Positions 1 through 11,300 of a stretch of DNA of 64,000 nt are shown here, piece after piece. The notes beneath the pieces were generated by a model that did not search any database, had not been told where the DNA came from, and was given only the letters and a program-made list of their open reading frames with translations. Both the position numbers and the translations under genes were made by a program. Source of the stretch: Macrostomum hystrix. Taxonomy: Eukaryota > Platyhelminthes > Macrostomidae. Positions within the stretch are counted from its first letter, which is position 1. Each line of letters begins with the position of its first letter. Location: NCBI GenBank assembly GCA_950097015.1, contig CATNEN010000028.1:124001-188000 (forward strand), in the 5' to 3' direction.

Positions 1-2
1 CT

Positions 3-1134
3 TCAGTGGTGCGTGACCGTCAAGGTATGCGACTCGAAGCCAGGCTCCGGCTCCGGTCGAAACGGCGCCTCGACGAAGACCCGACCGTCGCTGCGCAGTC
101 GGGCCGACATGCGGGTCAGGTCGAGGCCGGCTGGCAGGTCGAATTCGTCGCGAAACTCCCTGAAGGAGGTCTTGCCGGCACTGCGAGCCTGCCGCTGAGC
201 GTGGATGACCAGGCGACTGCCCGAGTCCGTTGTGGCCACGCGCAGGTCATTGGCGGTGAATTCACCGCGACCTAGGTCCAGCTCCAGCTGGTAGATGTTG
301 ATTCGCTTGAGTGCCGAGTGCTGATTCTGATGCAGCTGCTGCTGTTGCTGCTGAGAAGCTGATTGCTGCGTCTGTCGCTGAGCGCCACCACCTGAAGCCG
401 GAACTGCCGAGCTGCTCTTGCCGGTCGGTAGCAGCGGCGCGGACAGCATCAGCTGGCCGTTCACCACCACGGAGCGCAGCTGGCTGGTGTCCACGCCGTC
501 AGGCAGTGCGAACTGTTCGTCGAACGAGACGCTCGTCCGTTTCCCGGCACCTGCGTCTGATAGGCTAGCCCGGCCGGACACCTGGCAATGAAACACGTGA
601 CACGTCTTTTTGGCCAGAGCTTTGAATGCTGTAAATGGAGTCTTCACAGTAAGAGACCGTCTTTACGCCTGTTGCCTTGTAAGGCTAGGAGGTTGTAGCA
701 TTGCGGTTAGAGCGTCAAACTTACGACTCGAAGGTGGGGGTTCGATTCCCGACTCCACTGGAAAAAATAGTGCCTAATTAATGTCACCCAGCAGTAGCGA
801 AAAAAGATAAACAGTAGCGAATTTATTCTGCTTTCTAATTAGAAAATCTGTTGAACGAAACGAAAAACGGTTTTTGCGGGGAGTTGTCTCTCGAAATCTC
901 ACGAATTCCGCTCACCTGAACTGTCCTGTCGCCAATAAGGCTGATGCGCAGGTCGTCAGGCCCGTAGCCGTGGACGTCGAAAACTGCCCGGTAGAGCAGT
1001 GACCCGTCTGGCTGCTTCTCTACGTGGCCCCGGACCGCTCCGGCGCCGCTGTTGACTTGCGGATGCGACGTCGCACTGCCGTCCGCGGTTCGTTTACCGT
1101 CGCCTTCGAGGCGTCGAAAGAAATCGTTGATCAT
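3..1134 (-). CDS. Small heat shock protein with two alpha-crystallin domains
   Basis: The product is probably an ATP-independent holdase chaperone of the alpha-crystallin/HSP20 family, acting in the cytosol. Two exons join cleanly: exon 1 at 1134-916 (ATG at 1134, 73 codons) ends CAG|GTGAGC, and exon 2 at 581-3 follows a TTGCCAG acceptor and ends in TGA. Both are phase 0 and give 265 residues. The first alpha-crystallin domain (about residues 47-125) is split by the intron: beta strands ...YRAVFDVHGYGPDDL... and DRTVQ in exon 1 continue as VSGRASLS... in exon 2. A Gln/Ser-rich linker (about 130-160) leads to a second domain (about 168-248) with IYQLELDLGRGEF and DEFDLPAGLDL. Tandem crystallin domains are known from flatworm small HSPs. 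The 334-nt intron carries a tRNA-like SINE piece and a spliced-leader-like stretch. Upstream 5' UTR or extra exons were not resolved, and no heat-shock element was recognised. Confidence 0.88.
626..667 (-). other. Spliced-leader-like sequence inside the sHSP intron
   Basis: On the minus strand this reads CGTAAAGACGGTCTCTTAC, then TGTGAAGACTCCATTTAC, then AGCAT. It closely matches the Macrostomum lignano spliced leader as I remember it, with only a few differences in the second half. There is no GT donor directly after the leader-like part, so it does not look like a complete SL RNA gene. It may be a diverged SL fragment, a retroposed end of a trans-spliced mRNA, or a family member with an altered exon. 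The match is from memory and needs alignment. Confidence 0.45.
697..765 (+). mobile_element. tRNA-like SINE head (family 1 fragment)
   Basis: A tRNA-like stretch has an A-box-like TAGCATTGCGGTTAGAGCG and a perfect B box GGTTCGATTCC followed by CGACTCCACTGG. Nearly the same head occurs inverted at about 47040-47115, where it is joined to a longer SINE body. This copy therefore looks like a short SINE fragment within the sHSP intron and not a working tRNA gene. Confidence 0.6.
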
Positions 1135-1289
1135 GGCCAGATGGAACAGCTGCCCAGAAGTTGTGCTGACGGCAGCCTTTGAACTTTTTAAAGAGTTTTT
1201 AATCTGTGCCTTTATTAGATTCTGCGAGTTAGGACTTAGGAGTCAATTAAGGCAGCTGACAATGAGATAATCTGGTTGTGAAAGTTTGG

Positions 1290-1795
1290 GAGTCAGGAGC
1301 GGAAGTTGAGAGTCAGGAGCGGAAGTTGAGAGGGTCAGGAGCGGAAGTTGAGAGTCAGGAGCGGAAGTTGAGAGTCAGCAGCGGAAGTTGAGAGTCAGGA
1401 GCGGAAGTTGAGAGTCAGCAGCGGAAGTTAAGAGTCAGGAGCAGAAGTTGAGAGTCAGGAGCGGAAGTTGAGAGTCAGGAGCGGAAGTTGAGAGTCAGGA
1501 GCGGAAGTTGAGAGGGTCAGGAGCGGAAGTTGAGAGTCAGGAGCGGAAGTTGAGAGTCAGGAGCGGAAGTTGAGAGTCAGGAGCGGAAGTTGAGAGTCAG
1601 GAGCAGAAGTTGAGAGTCAGCAGCGGAAGTTGAGAGGGTCAGGAGCGGAAGTTGAGAGTCAGGAGCGGAAGTTGAGAGTCAGGAGCGGAAGTTGAGAGTC
1701 AGGAGAGGTAGCAGAGAGTCAGAGAGACATTTGTGAGTCAGGAGATAAAGCTAAGAGTCAGCAGAGATATGTAAGAGCCAGGAGAAGTAGTTGAA
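1290..1795. repeat. 20-bp minisatellite upstream of sHSP
   Basis: About 20 tandem copies of a unit GAGTCAGGAGCGGAAGTTGA are present. Occasional GG insertions give 22-bp copies (GAGAGGGTCAGG), and the last units (about 1700-1795) are diverged. The array lies 155 bp upstream of the sHSP start codon, so it would fall in the promoter or 5' region. Confidence 0.95.
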
Positions 1796-2877
1796 AGTGT
1801 GATGAGTTTTTTTCAAAAAAAATCAGAAAAAGAAACCTACAACACGATCTCTGGAAGCGCAGCCTTTCTCTAGGAGACAATCGCAAGCTTCCAGTCCTTC
1901 TCTCTGTTTTTTTGCTGCACTTTCTCCAAGATACTTGATTTTGGCAAAGCCTTGCAGGAGGCGGTCTAACTACTGCGCCGCACAGGCCTGCCGAGCCAAA
2001 GTCAAACTTGCCAAATAAAGTGAGGGATGAACGACCTCGCTTAGAAGAAAGCGGAGAACGATGGGCTTAGATGAGGAATTAAGGTAGTCAGGCTGGGAGG
2101 CTGGGAAGTGTACAGTTAGTTGGAAGCCGCCGAAACGATATGTAGGAATTGCGTCCGCTGAAACAGCGCTTCCCGCAGTTATCCGCATGGCAGCGCACCG
2201 CGTACAGCCCCGATGGCTAACGAACCCGGGCCGCCTCCCCTCCGACAGCTGAAAACGGTTCGGGCGCGTCCTGCAGCTTGTTACTACACGTCGTCCATTG
2301 GTTGGGGGGGGATAAATGCCCCAGGATAAGCGGCCGCGAAAAACTTTGCCTGATCGTCGACGCGAAGTCCAATACGGAAAAACTGCAAAAAAGCGAAGGG
2401 GGTTTTCTCTTCCCCTGCTCCTTAGCCCGATATGTACAGCCTCTATATTTCTCCACCTATCTAGGATTTTCGCTGGCATTCGTACAGACGTTTGATAAGC
2501 ATTATCTCTCGGACCAGTGTGGTCAATCCATAGCATTAACTCTATGAATAGATATCATTTTACCGTAGAATTAGTTTCCTCTGAATTAATGAATGTGCCT
2601 CTCCTACCAACCCATATTTCTGCTTCCAGAGCCACTCCGTCCGGTCGGTTGGCAAGCGCGCAATTTGTAGCAATTTCGCTATATTTTGCTGAGAAAATAA
2701 CTTCAATCAGTGTTGCACCTCCTGACCATATTATTGCATATTTTCTGCGAGACTTCTTAATTTAAATATTAATTACTTTTTACGCGCTTCTGATGCCTTT
2801 GAACTCAATGATTTTATTTTTTCAACGCATTCTATATTATACGAGTAGGTACTGATTTACGAGTAATTTCGCGTTTG
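1796..2877. other. Gene-free stretch, no supported feature
   Basis: This stretch is moderately GC-rich and holds several overlapping open frames on both strands (the longest is 188 codons on the minus strand). None resembles a known family, and none shows convincing start or splice context. I see no repeat or RNA gene here. Confidence 0.4.
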
Positions 2878-5165
2878 TGCTTGGGATTATCGAAGAGCCT
2901 TTGGGATTAAAGAAGAGCCTTTGGGATTAATGAAGAGTCTCTGGTATTAAAGAAGAGACTTTGGGATTGAAGAAGAGACTTTGGGATTAAAGAAGAGACT
3001 TTGGGATTGAAGAAGAGCCTTTGGGATTAAAGAAGAGACTTTGGGATTATCGAAGAGCCTTTGGGATTAAAGAAGAGCCTTTGGGATTAATGAAGAGTCT
3101 CTGGTATTAAAGAAGAGACTTTGGGATTGAAGAAGAGACTTTGGGATTAAAGAAGAGACTTTGGGATTGAAGAAGAGCCTTTGGGATTAAAGAAGAGACT
3201 TTGGGATTAAAGAAGAGACTTTGGGATTAAAGAAGAGCCTTTGGGATTAAAGAAGAGACTTTGGGATTGAAGAAGAGCCTTTGGGATTAAAGAAGAGACT
3301 TTGGGATTAAAGAAGAGACTTTGGGATTAAAGAAGAGACTTTGGGATTGAAGAAGAGACTTTGGGATTGAAGAAGAGCCTTTGGGATTAAAGAAGAGACT
3401 TTGGGATTGAAGAAGAGACTTTGGGATTAAAGAAGAGCCTTTGGGATTAAAGAAGAGACTTTGGGATTGAAGAAGAGCCTTTGGGATTAAAGAAGAGACT
3501 TTGGGATTAAAGAAGAGACTTTGGGATTAAAGAAGAGACTTTGGGATTAAAGAAGAGACTTTGGGATTAAAGAAGAGACTTTGGGATTAAAGAAGAGACT
3601 TTGGGATTGAAGAAGAGCCTTTGGGATTAAAGAAGAGACTTTGGGATTAAAGAAGAGACTTTGGGATTAAAGAAGAGACTTTGAGATTTAAGAAGAGCCT
3701 TTGGGATTAAAGAAGAGACTTTGGGATTGAAGAAGAGACTTTGGGATTGAAGAAGAGACTTTGGGATTGAAGAAGAGACTTTGGGATTGAAGAAGCGCCT
3801 TTGGGATTAAAGAATTGAGACTTTGGGATTAAAGAAGAGACTTTGGGATTGAAGAAGAGACTTTGGGATTAAAGAAGAGACTTTGGGATTGAAGAAGAGC
3901 CTTTGGGATTAAAGAAGAGACTTTGGGATTAAAGAAGAGACTTTGGGATTGAAGAAGAGCCTTTGGGATTAAAGAAGAGACTTTGGGATTAAAGAAGAGA
4001 CTTTGGGATTAAAGAAGAGACTTTGAGATTTAAGAAGAGCCTTTGGGATTAAAGAAGAGACTTTGGGATTGAAGAAGAGACTTTGGGATTGAAGAAGAGA
4101 CTTTGGGATTGAAGAAGAGCCTTTGGGATTAAAGAAGAGACTTTGGGATTAAAGAAGAGACTTTGGGATTAAAGAAGAGCCTTTGGGATTAAAGAAGAGA
4201 CTTTGGGATTAAAGAAGAGCCTTTGGGATTAAAGAAGAGACTTTAGGATTGAAGAAGAGACTCTGGGATTAAAGAAGTCTCTGGTATTAAAGAAGAGACT
4301 TTGGGATTAAAGAAGAGACTCTGGGATTAAAGAAGAGAGTTTGGGATTAAAGAAAAGACTTTAGGATTAAAGAAGAGACTTTGGGATTAAAGAAGAGACT
4401 TTGGGATTAATGAAGAGACTTTAGGATTAATGAAGAGACTTTGGGATTAAAGAATTGAGACTTTGGGATTGAAGAAGAGCCTTTGGGATTGAAGAAGAGA
4501 CTTTGGGATTAAGGAAGAGACTTTGGGATTAAGGAAGAGACTTTGGGATTGAAGAAGAGACTTTGGGGTTAAAGAAGAGCCTTTGGGATTAAAGAAGAGA
4601 CTTTGGGATTAAAGAATTGAGACTTTGGGATTAAAGAAGAGACTTTGGGATTAATGAAGAGACTTTAGGATTAATGAAGAGACTTTGGGATTAAAGAAGA
4701 GACTTTGGGATTGAAGAAGAGACTTTGGGATTAAAGAAGAGACTTTGGGATTAAAGAAGAGACTTTGGGATTGAAGAAGAGCCTTTGGGATTGAAGAAGA
4801 GACTTTGGGATTGAATAAGAGACTTTGGGATTAAAGAAGAGACTTTGGGATTAAAGAAGAGACTATGGGATTGAAGAAGAGCCTTTGGGATTAAAGAAGA
4901 GACTTTGGGATTAAAGAAGAGACTTTGGGATTAAAGAAGAGACTTTGGGATTGAAGAAGAGACTTTGGGATTAAAGAAGAGACTTTGGGATTGAAGAAGA
5001 GCCTTTGGGATTAAAGAATTGAGACTTTGGGATTGAAGAAGAGACTTTGGGATTGAAGAAGAGCCTTTGGGATTAAAGAAGAGACTTTGGGATTGAAGAA
5101 GAGCCTTTGGGATTGAAGAAGAGCCTTTGGGATTGAAGAAGAGACTTTTGGATCAAAAGAGTGAT
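2878..5165. repeat. 2.3-kb array of 20-bp repeats
   Basis: About 114 copies of a 20-bp unit (TTTGGGATTAAAGAAGAGAC, with GCC/GAC and TTGAA/TTAAA variants) are present. Higher-order structure is visible: a segment of about 160 bp containing the rare variants GGGATTATCGAAG and GAGTCTCTGGTATT occurs at about 2884 and again at about 3044. A variant TTTGAGATTTAAG recurs at about 3681 and 4021. The array lies between the 3' ends of the sHSP promoter region and the ERG channel gene. Confidence 0.97.
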
Positions 5166-5348
5166 TTCGATATTAAAGGATTGGTTTAGGATCGAGGGAG
5201 AAGGACTTAAATTGAAGGAGCGACAATTTGAGGTTGTCTGAATACCGCCCATATGAATAGTACGAGTTACATGTTGCCAGCTTTGTAATGAGTGATTTCA
5301 CAGTTAAAGTCGAACGACCCTATTGAGATTATTGAACTCGTTGGCTTC

Positions 5349-8300
5349 CTAATGCGAGATCCGCCGCATCTCTCGTAAGCGACCGCCGACATCCGGCTGA
5401 TCGTCTCTGTCACTCTCGTCAGTGCCATCCGCGGTGTCAGAGTGACCAACAGTGGCCGGCTGCCGGCGCTGTTCCTCTCCGCCGCCAAGCAGCAGCAGCA
5501 CTGTGCTCAGGTCGGTCTCAAGCTTGGCCTCCAGCCTGTCCAGGTGCTCCTCTAGTGAGGCCACCTTGGCGTAGAGCAGCTCAAGAGCGGCGGCCGACTC
5601 GCAGGTTGTCGAATCGGGCGGTGGTTGTGGCATTGTCGATGACTTCACAGCGGCCGTCGATGTAATCACGGTTGACGCTTGTGTGTCCTGACTGGCTTGG
5701 CTGGCTGAACGGACCGTCTCCGCCGTTTGATGATGCGGCTGCTGCGGGTTTGTCAGTGTCTGATGCCAAACATTCAGCATCTGATGCCAAACATTCAGCA
5801 TCCGATGTCAAACATTCAGCATATCTGTTGTCAAACATTCAGCATCTGATGCCAAACATTCAGCATCCGATGTCAAACATTCAGCATCTGTTGTCAAACA
5901 TTCAGCGACAGATGCCAAACATTTAGCATCTGGTGTCAAGCATTCAGTGTCTGATGTCAACCAAGCGACAACTGACCTGCCCAAACATCATGCTCTGCAG
6001 AGTGCTGACAGCCCTGTGCGCCAGTCCTCCACCCGAGCTCCCTTGGTCAGCTGCGCCGCCAGCGTCGCCGAAGTCAAAGTTCGCCGGTGTCACGTCGCGA
6101 CCCGCCTTAGCCGGCGAGAATTCCAAAATTCCGCCGCCGCTGACCGACCAGCCGGTCGCTGAAGCTGAAGACGGCGGTGCCAGGAGGAATCTACCGGCGA
6201 CGGCGGAGGCTGCGTCGCTGGTGGCGGCGGTGCCGACGGCTGCGGCTGCAGAAGCGGCGACGGGCTCCGTGGAGTCGCGCAGATTAGCCCAGCTTTTTCG
6301 TTGCCGTCCAACTGGCTTCGTGTTAGTCGCAGACTGTGACGGAGGCGGAGGCGGAGGGGCTGGTACAGCTGGCTTCAGTGACGAAGTTCCAGACATGCCG
6401 AAGAGGAGGCGGCTGCCTTGGCTTCGCGCGGCCTCCGCCATCATTCGAGCTACCGCGGACACGGGCGACTGGGGCGCCGATTTGCCGCAGCTGCCACTTC
6501 GGCCAGAGGAGGCATCCTGGTGGAGGGGCTGATGGGCCGACGCGTCCAACGAGCGCTCTGGATGATTAGACGGGAAAATGTGTCCCTCAGGAAGAGACTG
6601 CGTCACCTGAGAGAGAGATGCATCACTCAGGGAGAGACTGTGTCACTCCGGGAGAGACTGTGTCACTCTGGGAGAGACTGTGTCACTCTGGGAGAGACTG
6701 TGTCACTCCGGGAGAGACTGTGTCACTCCGGGAGAGACTGTGTCACTCTGGGAGAGACTGTGTCACTCCGGGAGAGACTGTGTCACTCCGGGAGAGACTG
6801 TGTCACTCAGAGAATTGCCACTGACAAAACCGTTGCAAGATCGCTGCTCACTTCTCGGCGTTGTTGGTCCAGAAAGCGACAGCTCCTCGTCTCTTAAATC
6901 GAAGGTGATCTCCAGGTTGCGAACAAAGTTCTCAGCAAAGCCCGGGTACATTTCTAGCGTCTCCAGCAGGTCGTCCCGCTGGATCTTGTGCAGATCGCAG
7001 TAGGTTAATGCGCGCACGTTGCAGCGTGACTTGCCGACGGTCTCGTGGGCGCAGGGAAGCTCTCCGAAGGTGTCATCCTTGCCCAGGATGGCAAGCACAG
7101 TGTCCTCCTTCAAGATCTCGATGCTGCCTCTGGTTTGGCAAGTTAGAAGCTAAGTATTAGAAAACCAAGCTTTTGGCAAAACTAATTACTAACAAAGTCC
7201 TCGCTAATCAATCTACAAAACAAAGACCTCGCCAAACAGTCTAAAATGTACTAACTGAACTCAAGGAGAAACACGTAAAATGCTGAAGCCGCAGAGAACC
7301 CGGTCAAGAGATCAGACACTGACCTGGCAACAAAGTAGAGCGCGCTGAGAATGTCGCCGCGGTGCACCAGGATGTCTCCTGGAGGCACGTGCGTCGACTT
7401 AAACTTCATCGACAGGGTGCGCAGACACCCTGGACTGGCCTCGCGGAAGGCTGGACAGTTTCGGAGCAGATTTCGGTTCAGGTGAAGGCAGATGTCCGCC
7501 TGCAGGCACTCGGGGAAGCCCTTCAGGACGAGGTTCATGTCGATGCCGTTGGTGTAGGACCAAGCGTGCTGGAAGTACTCCTCGAGGCGCTGCCGCAGCG
7601 GGTTGGGGATCTGGTGGAAGCGGATGAACTCCCGCACCCGCAGCATCTGGGTGTGGTAGCGTGCCGTGCCGCTGTACAACCGCTGAATGATCGCCGAGAC
7701 GTTACCGAAGATGCTGGCGTACATGAGGCTGCCGATGAGCATCACGCAGATGCTGAACACTTTCTCCATGTTAGTGTTCGGCGACACATTGCCAAAGCCA
7801 ACAGACGTCAGGCTGGAGAATGTGAAGTAGAGTGCTGTGATGTACTTGGACTTCAGAGATGGGCCTGAACCGCTGTCATTCGTTCTGTAGTGCTGCTGAG
7901 TCTGCAGAATTGAGGGACGGTTGAAAGCATGCTGTGGTGGGTGCTGAAATCCACATATTTTGGAAAATACTCGGTCCCGACAAAGTTTCGAATGGCTTTA
8001 GGAGCCACTATCGAATTGGAACCGCACGATTTAGGCATTTTAACAAAAAAAATGTGAACGCACTGCATTAGCTCTTCTATGCCAGCTCTGCTTCAGAAAT
8101 TTACGATCGATAATAAAATATAAAATGATCAAAGATATAAAGTCGTTAGTCTACGAGTACTACCCTTCTTTAGTCTAAGTCGAAATAATCGTAGTTTCGT
8201 AATTAGAGTTGATCGTAGTTGATAGTAATAAGTCTAAACTAAATCTAACCCGCTTCGAGAAATCGGACAAGCAGACCTGCTCAGCCAGCTGATCCAGCCA

Positions 8301-11300
8301 TCCGATTGGCTGCGGCAAATTTGGCCGCTCAATATTGCCGATGGCGTACCAGATGCAAGCCAGCCAATGAGCGATTAGCGCGAATGTGGCCATGAGGAGC
8401 AGCAGAACTGCGGCGCCGTACTCCGAGTAGCGATCTAACTTGCGTGCCACGCGGACCAGTCGGAGCAGGCGGGCAGTTTTCAACAGGCCAATCAGAGTGG
8501 TCGGCTAGAGTGAAAATGGCCGAGAGGTATTCGCGTGGATTTCTTATTTTAACTTTTTTCGTTTCCCATAAGCACGACTGCACAAGTTTATGTCCTTGAA
8601 GCATGTGAAAACCTTGTTTTTTTACTCGTATTTTAATAGGGATACTCTTAGAGGCTACTAACAGTATCATGAATAGCATTTTTGTCGTTTTTGATGAAAA
8701 TTGGATTTCTTCTCAAACAGGACTGTGGACAGGTGACAGTTACTAGTTTTTTTCCATCGTGGAGTATGAGATATATGAAATAGTGTTTCGATTCTCTCTG
8801 CAGTACCGTACTTTAATATTTTTACGAAATCAACCCTTTATTTAGACGCAATCAGTGTACAGTACTTTTTCTGTGCACTTTATTCGACTTCGACCACAAT
8901 TTTTTTTCCAAGGTCTTTTAGTTCAGTTTGCGTCAGTCGACTAAAAGTGCAAAAAGTATGCAACAATCTTGAATCGCAGATATTGGCTAGTGGCTAGCAA
9001 AGTTTTCCGTCTCGCTTTTTTAATTCATCGCCACAAAAAACTTCACTTCTGTTCCCACAGGTATTTGTAGTGTACACTTGTTTACGAATCATGCACTATT
9101 AGCGGTTCTGGCTTCATTTAATTTCGACGAAAAGTCCTGACTGACACTGGAAAGAATTCCATCGCAATGATCAGTGTTCATTTCGTTATGATCTTTGGTA
9201 GAGAACACTAGAAATAGTCTAGAACGGCACAAACCTCATCTGTCTCCGAGCCCCACAGGAGCAGATCAAACGGAATAGCCGCAACCACGTCAATAAGGAA
9301 CCAGCCTTTGAAGTAGTGCACGGCGATACGGCCAGGGTGCGAGACGACCTCGTCATTTTTATTCACATAAGTGGTGCGAAAGTTGATCAGAATGTCCACA
9401 ATGAACATTACGTCTACGATTATGTCAATTATGGTTAGAGGATTTGTGTAGTCCAGGCTGTGATGGTAGCGCTGAAATTGTTGTATCACAATGATGCGCG
9501 TTGCCTTAAATACCCATGCACGAATAAAACTTGCGCATGCTGCTTAGTAGGAATCATGAAACTCGCGCATAAACCGATCACATGCAACACGCACACATCT
9601 GTGTCACACTTTAGAGACACATTGGACACTCGTTCATCAAACAAAAGTATACTTACGAGAGACAAATCGTTGTGTTAACTCATTAATGGAGGACATGTAC
9701 AGAAACATATCGGTGACACTCATTAATGGAGGACATGTACAGAAACATATCGGTGACACTCATTAATGGAGGACATGTACAGAAACATATCGGTGACACT
9801 CATTAATGGAGGACATGTACAGAAACATATCGGTGACACTCATTAATGGAGGACATGTACAGAAACATATCGGTGACACTCATTAATGGAGGACATGTAC
9901 AGAAACATATCGGTGACACTCATTAATGGAGGACATGTACAGAAACATATCGGTGACACTCATTAATGGAGGACATGTACAGAAACATATCGGTGACACT
10001 CATTAATGGAGGACATGTACAGAAACATATCGGTGACACTCATTAATGGAGGACATGTACAGAAACATATCGGTGACACTCATTAATGGAGGACATGTAC
10101 AGAAACATATCGGTGACACTCATTAATGGAGGACATGTACAGAAACATATCGGTGACACTCATTAATGGAGGACATGTACAGAAACATATCGGTGACACT
10201 CATTAATGGAGGACATGTACAGAAACATATCGGTGACACTCATTAATGGAGGACATGTACAGAAACATATCGGTGACACTCATTAATGGAGGACATGTAC
10301 AGAAACATATCGGTGACACTCATTAATGGAGGACATGTACAGAAACATATCGGTGACACTCATTAATGGAGGACATGTACAGAAACATATCGATGACACT
10401 CATTCAATGGAAAACATGTACAGAAACATATCGGTGACAATCATTCAATGGAACACATGTACCAGAAACACATCTGTGACGCTCATTCAATGGAACACAT
10501 GTACCAGAAACACATCTATGACGCTTATTCAACGGAACACATGTACCAGAAACACATCTGTGACGCTCATTCAATGGAACACATGTACCAGAAACACATC
10601 TATGACGCTTATTCAACGTGTAACACGCGGTGTTTGGCGGTGTGAAACCAGATTCTACGAAGGCCCCGTGAGGCCGTGCTTGTTGTATTTATGTCAGTTG
10701 CGATTACGTAATCAGCGATGTACAGTAATGAACGATGTTAAACGAACGAACAGCAAATACGATAGAATGATTCAGCAAATTATTAGAAAGATTGTTAACA
10801 TTCAAAAACTGCCTCAAAGGCTAGGAATAAAAACCGTTACATTTCTCCCCCGCGAAACAATAGACGATCTGAATCGCAAAATTGAAAACGCAGAACCAGT
10901 TAAAAAAACACATTCACAGTCTCTAAACAGTCTCTGATCAGTCTCTGAACAGTCCATCGCTCTCCGCTCATTCACCGCTCACACCGAAGAAGTCCGGAGG
11001 TCGCCTCTCCCGCTCCGGGTACCGCCGCTCGGCCTGGCGGGTCTCAGACGCGACCTCGTGGGACACCGGCTGCTGGCGGAGCTGCTCGGTGTCAGGCAGG
11101 GCTACAAACCGCCTTCGCAGCCGGTTCACGTGCACCCAGCGGACCGGTCGGTTGCCGAAGGCGCGGCGGATGCACACCGAGTGGCCGCGCTGCTCGAGCA
11201 CCGTCCAGCCAGGCTCCCAGTAGGGCGCGAGCTTCGAGCGCCGCATCTCGATGCTGAGCAGCACCTCGGCGCCTTGCGGGAACTGCGGCAGGTCCGCCGC

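Noticed and set aside
1970-2536. 188-codon minus-strand open frame
   Set aside because: It has no recognisable domain, no supported start or splice context, and competing frames of similar length on the other strand. It was treated as chance.
10326-10937. 203-codon plus-strand frame over the 42-bp repeat and LTR
   Set aside because: It arises from repeat translation running into the Ty3 LTR, and no protein family is recognised.
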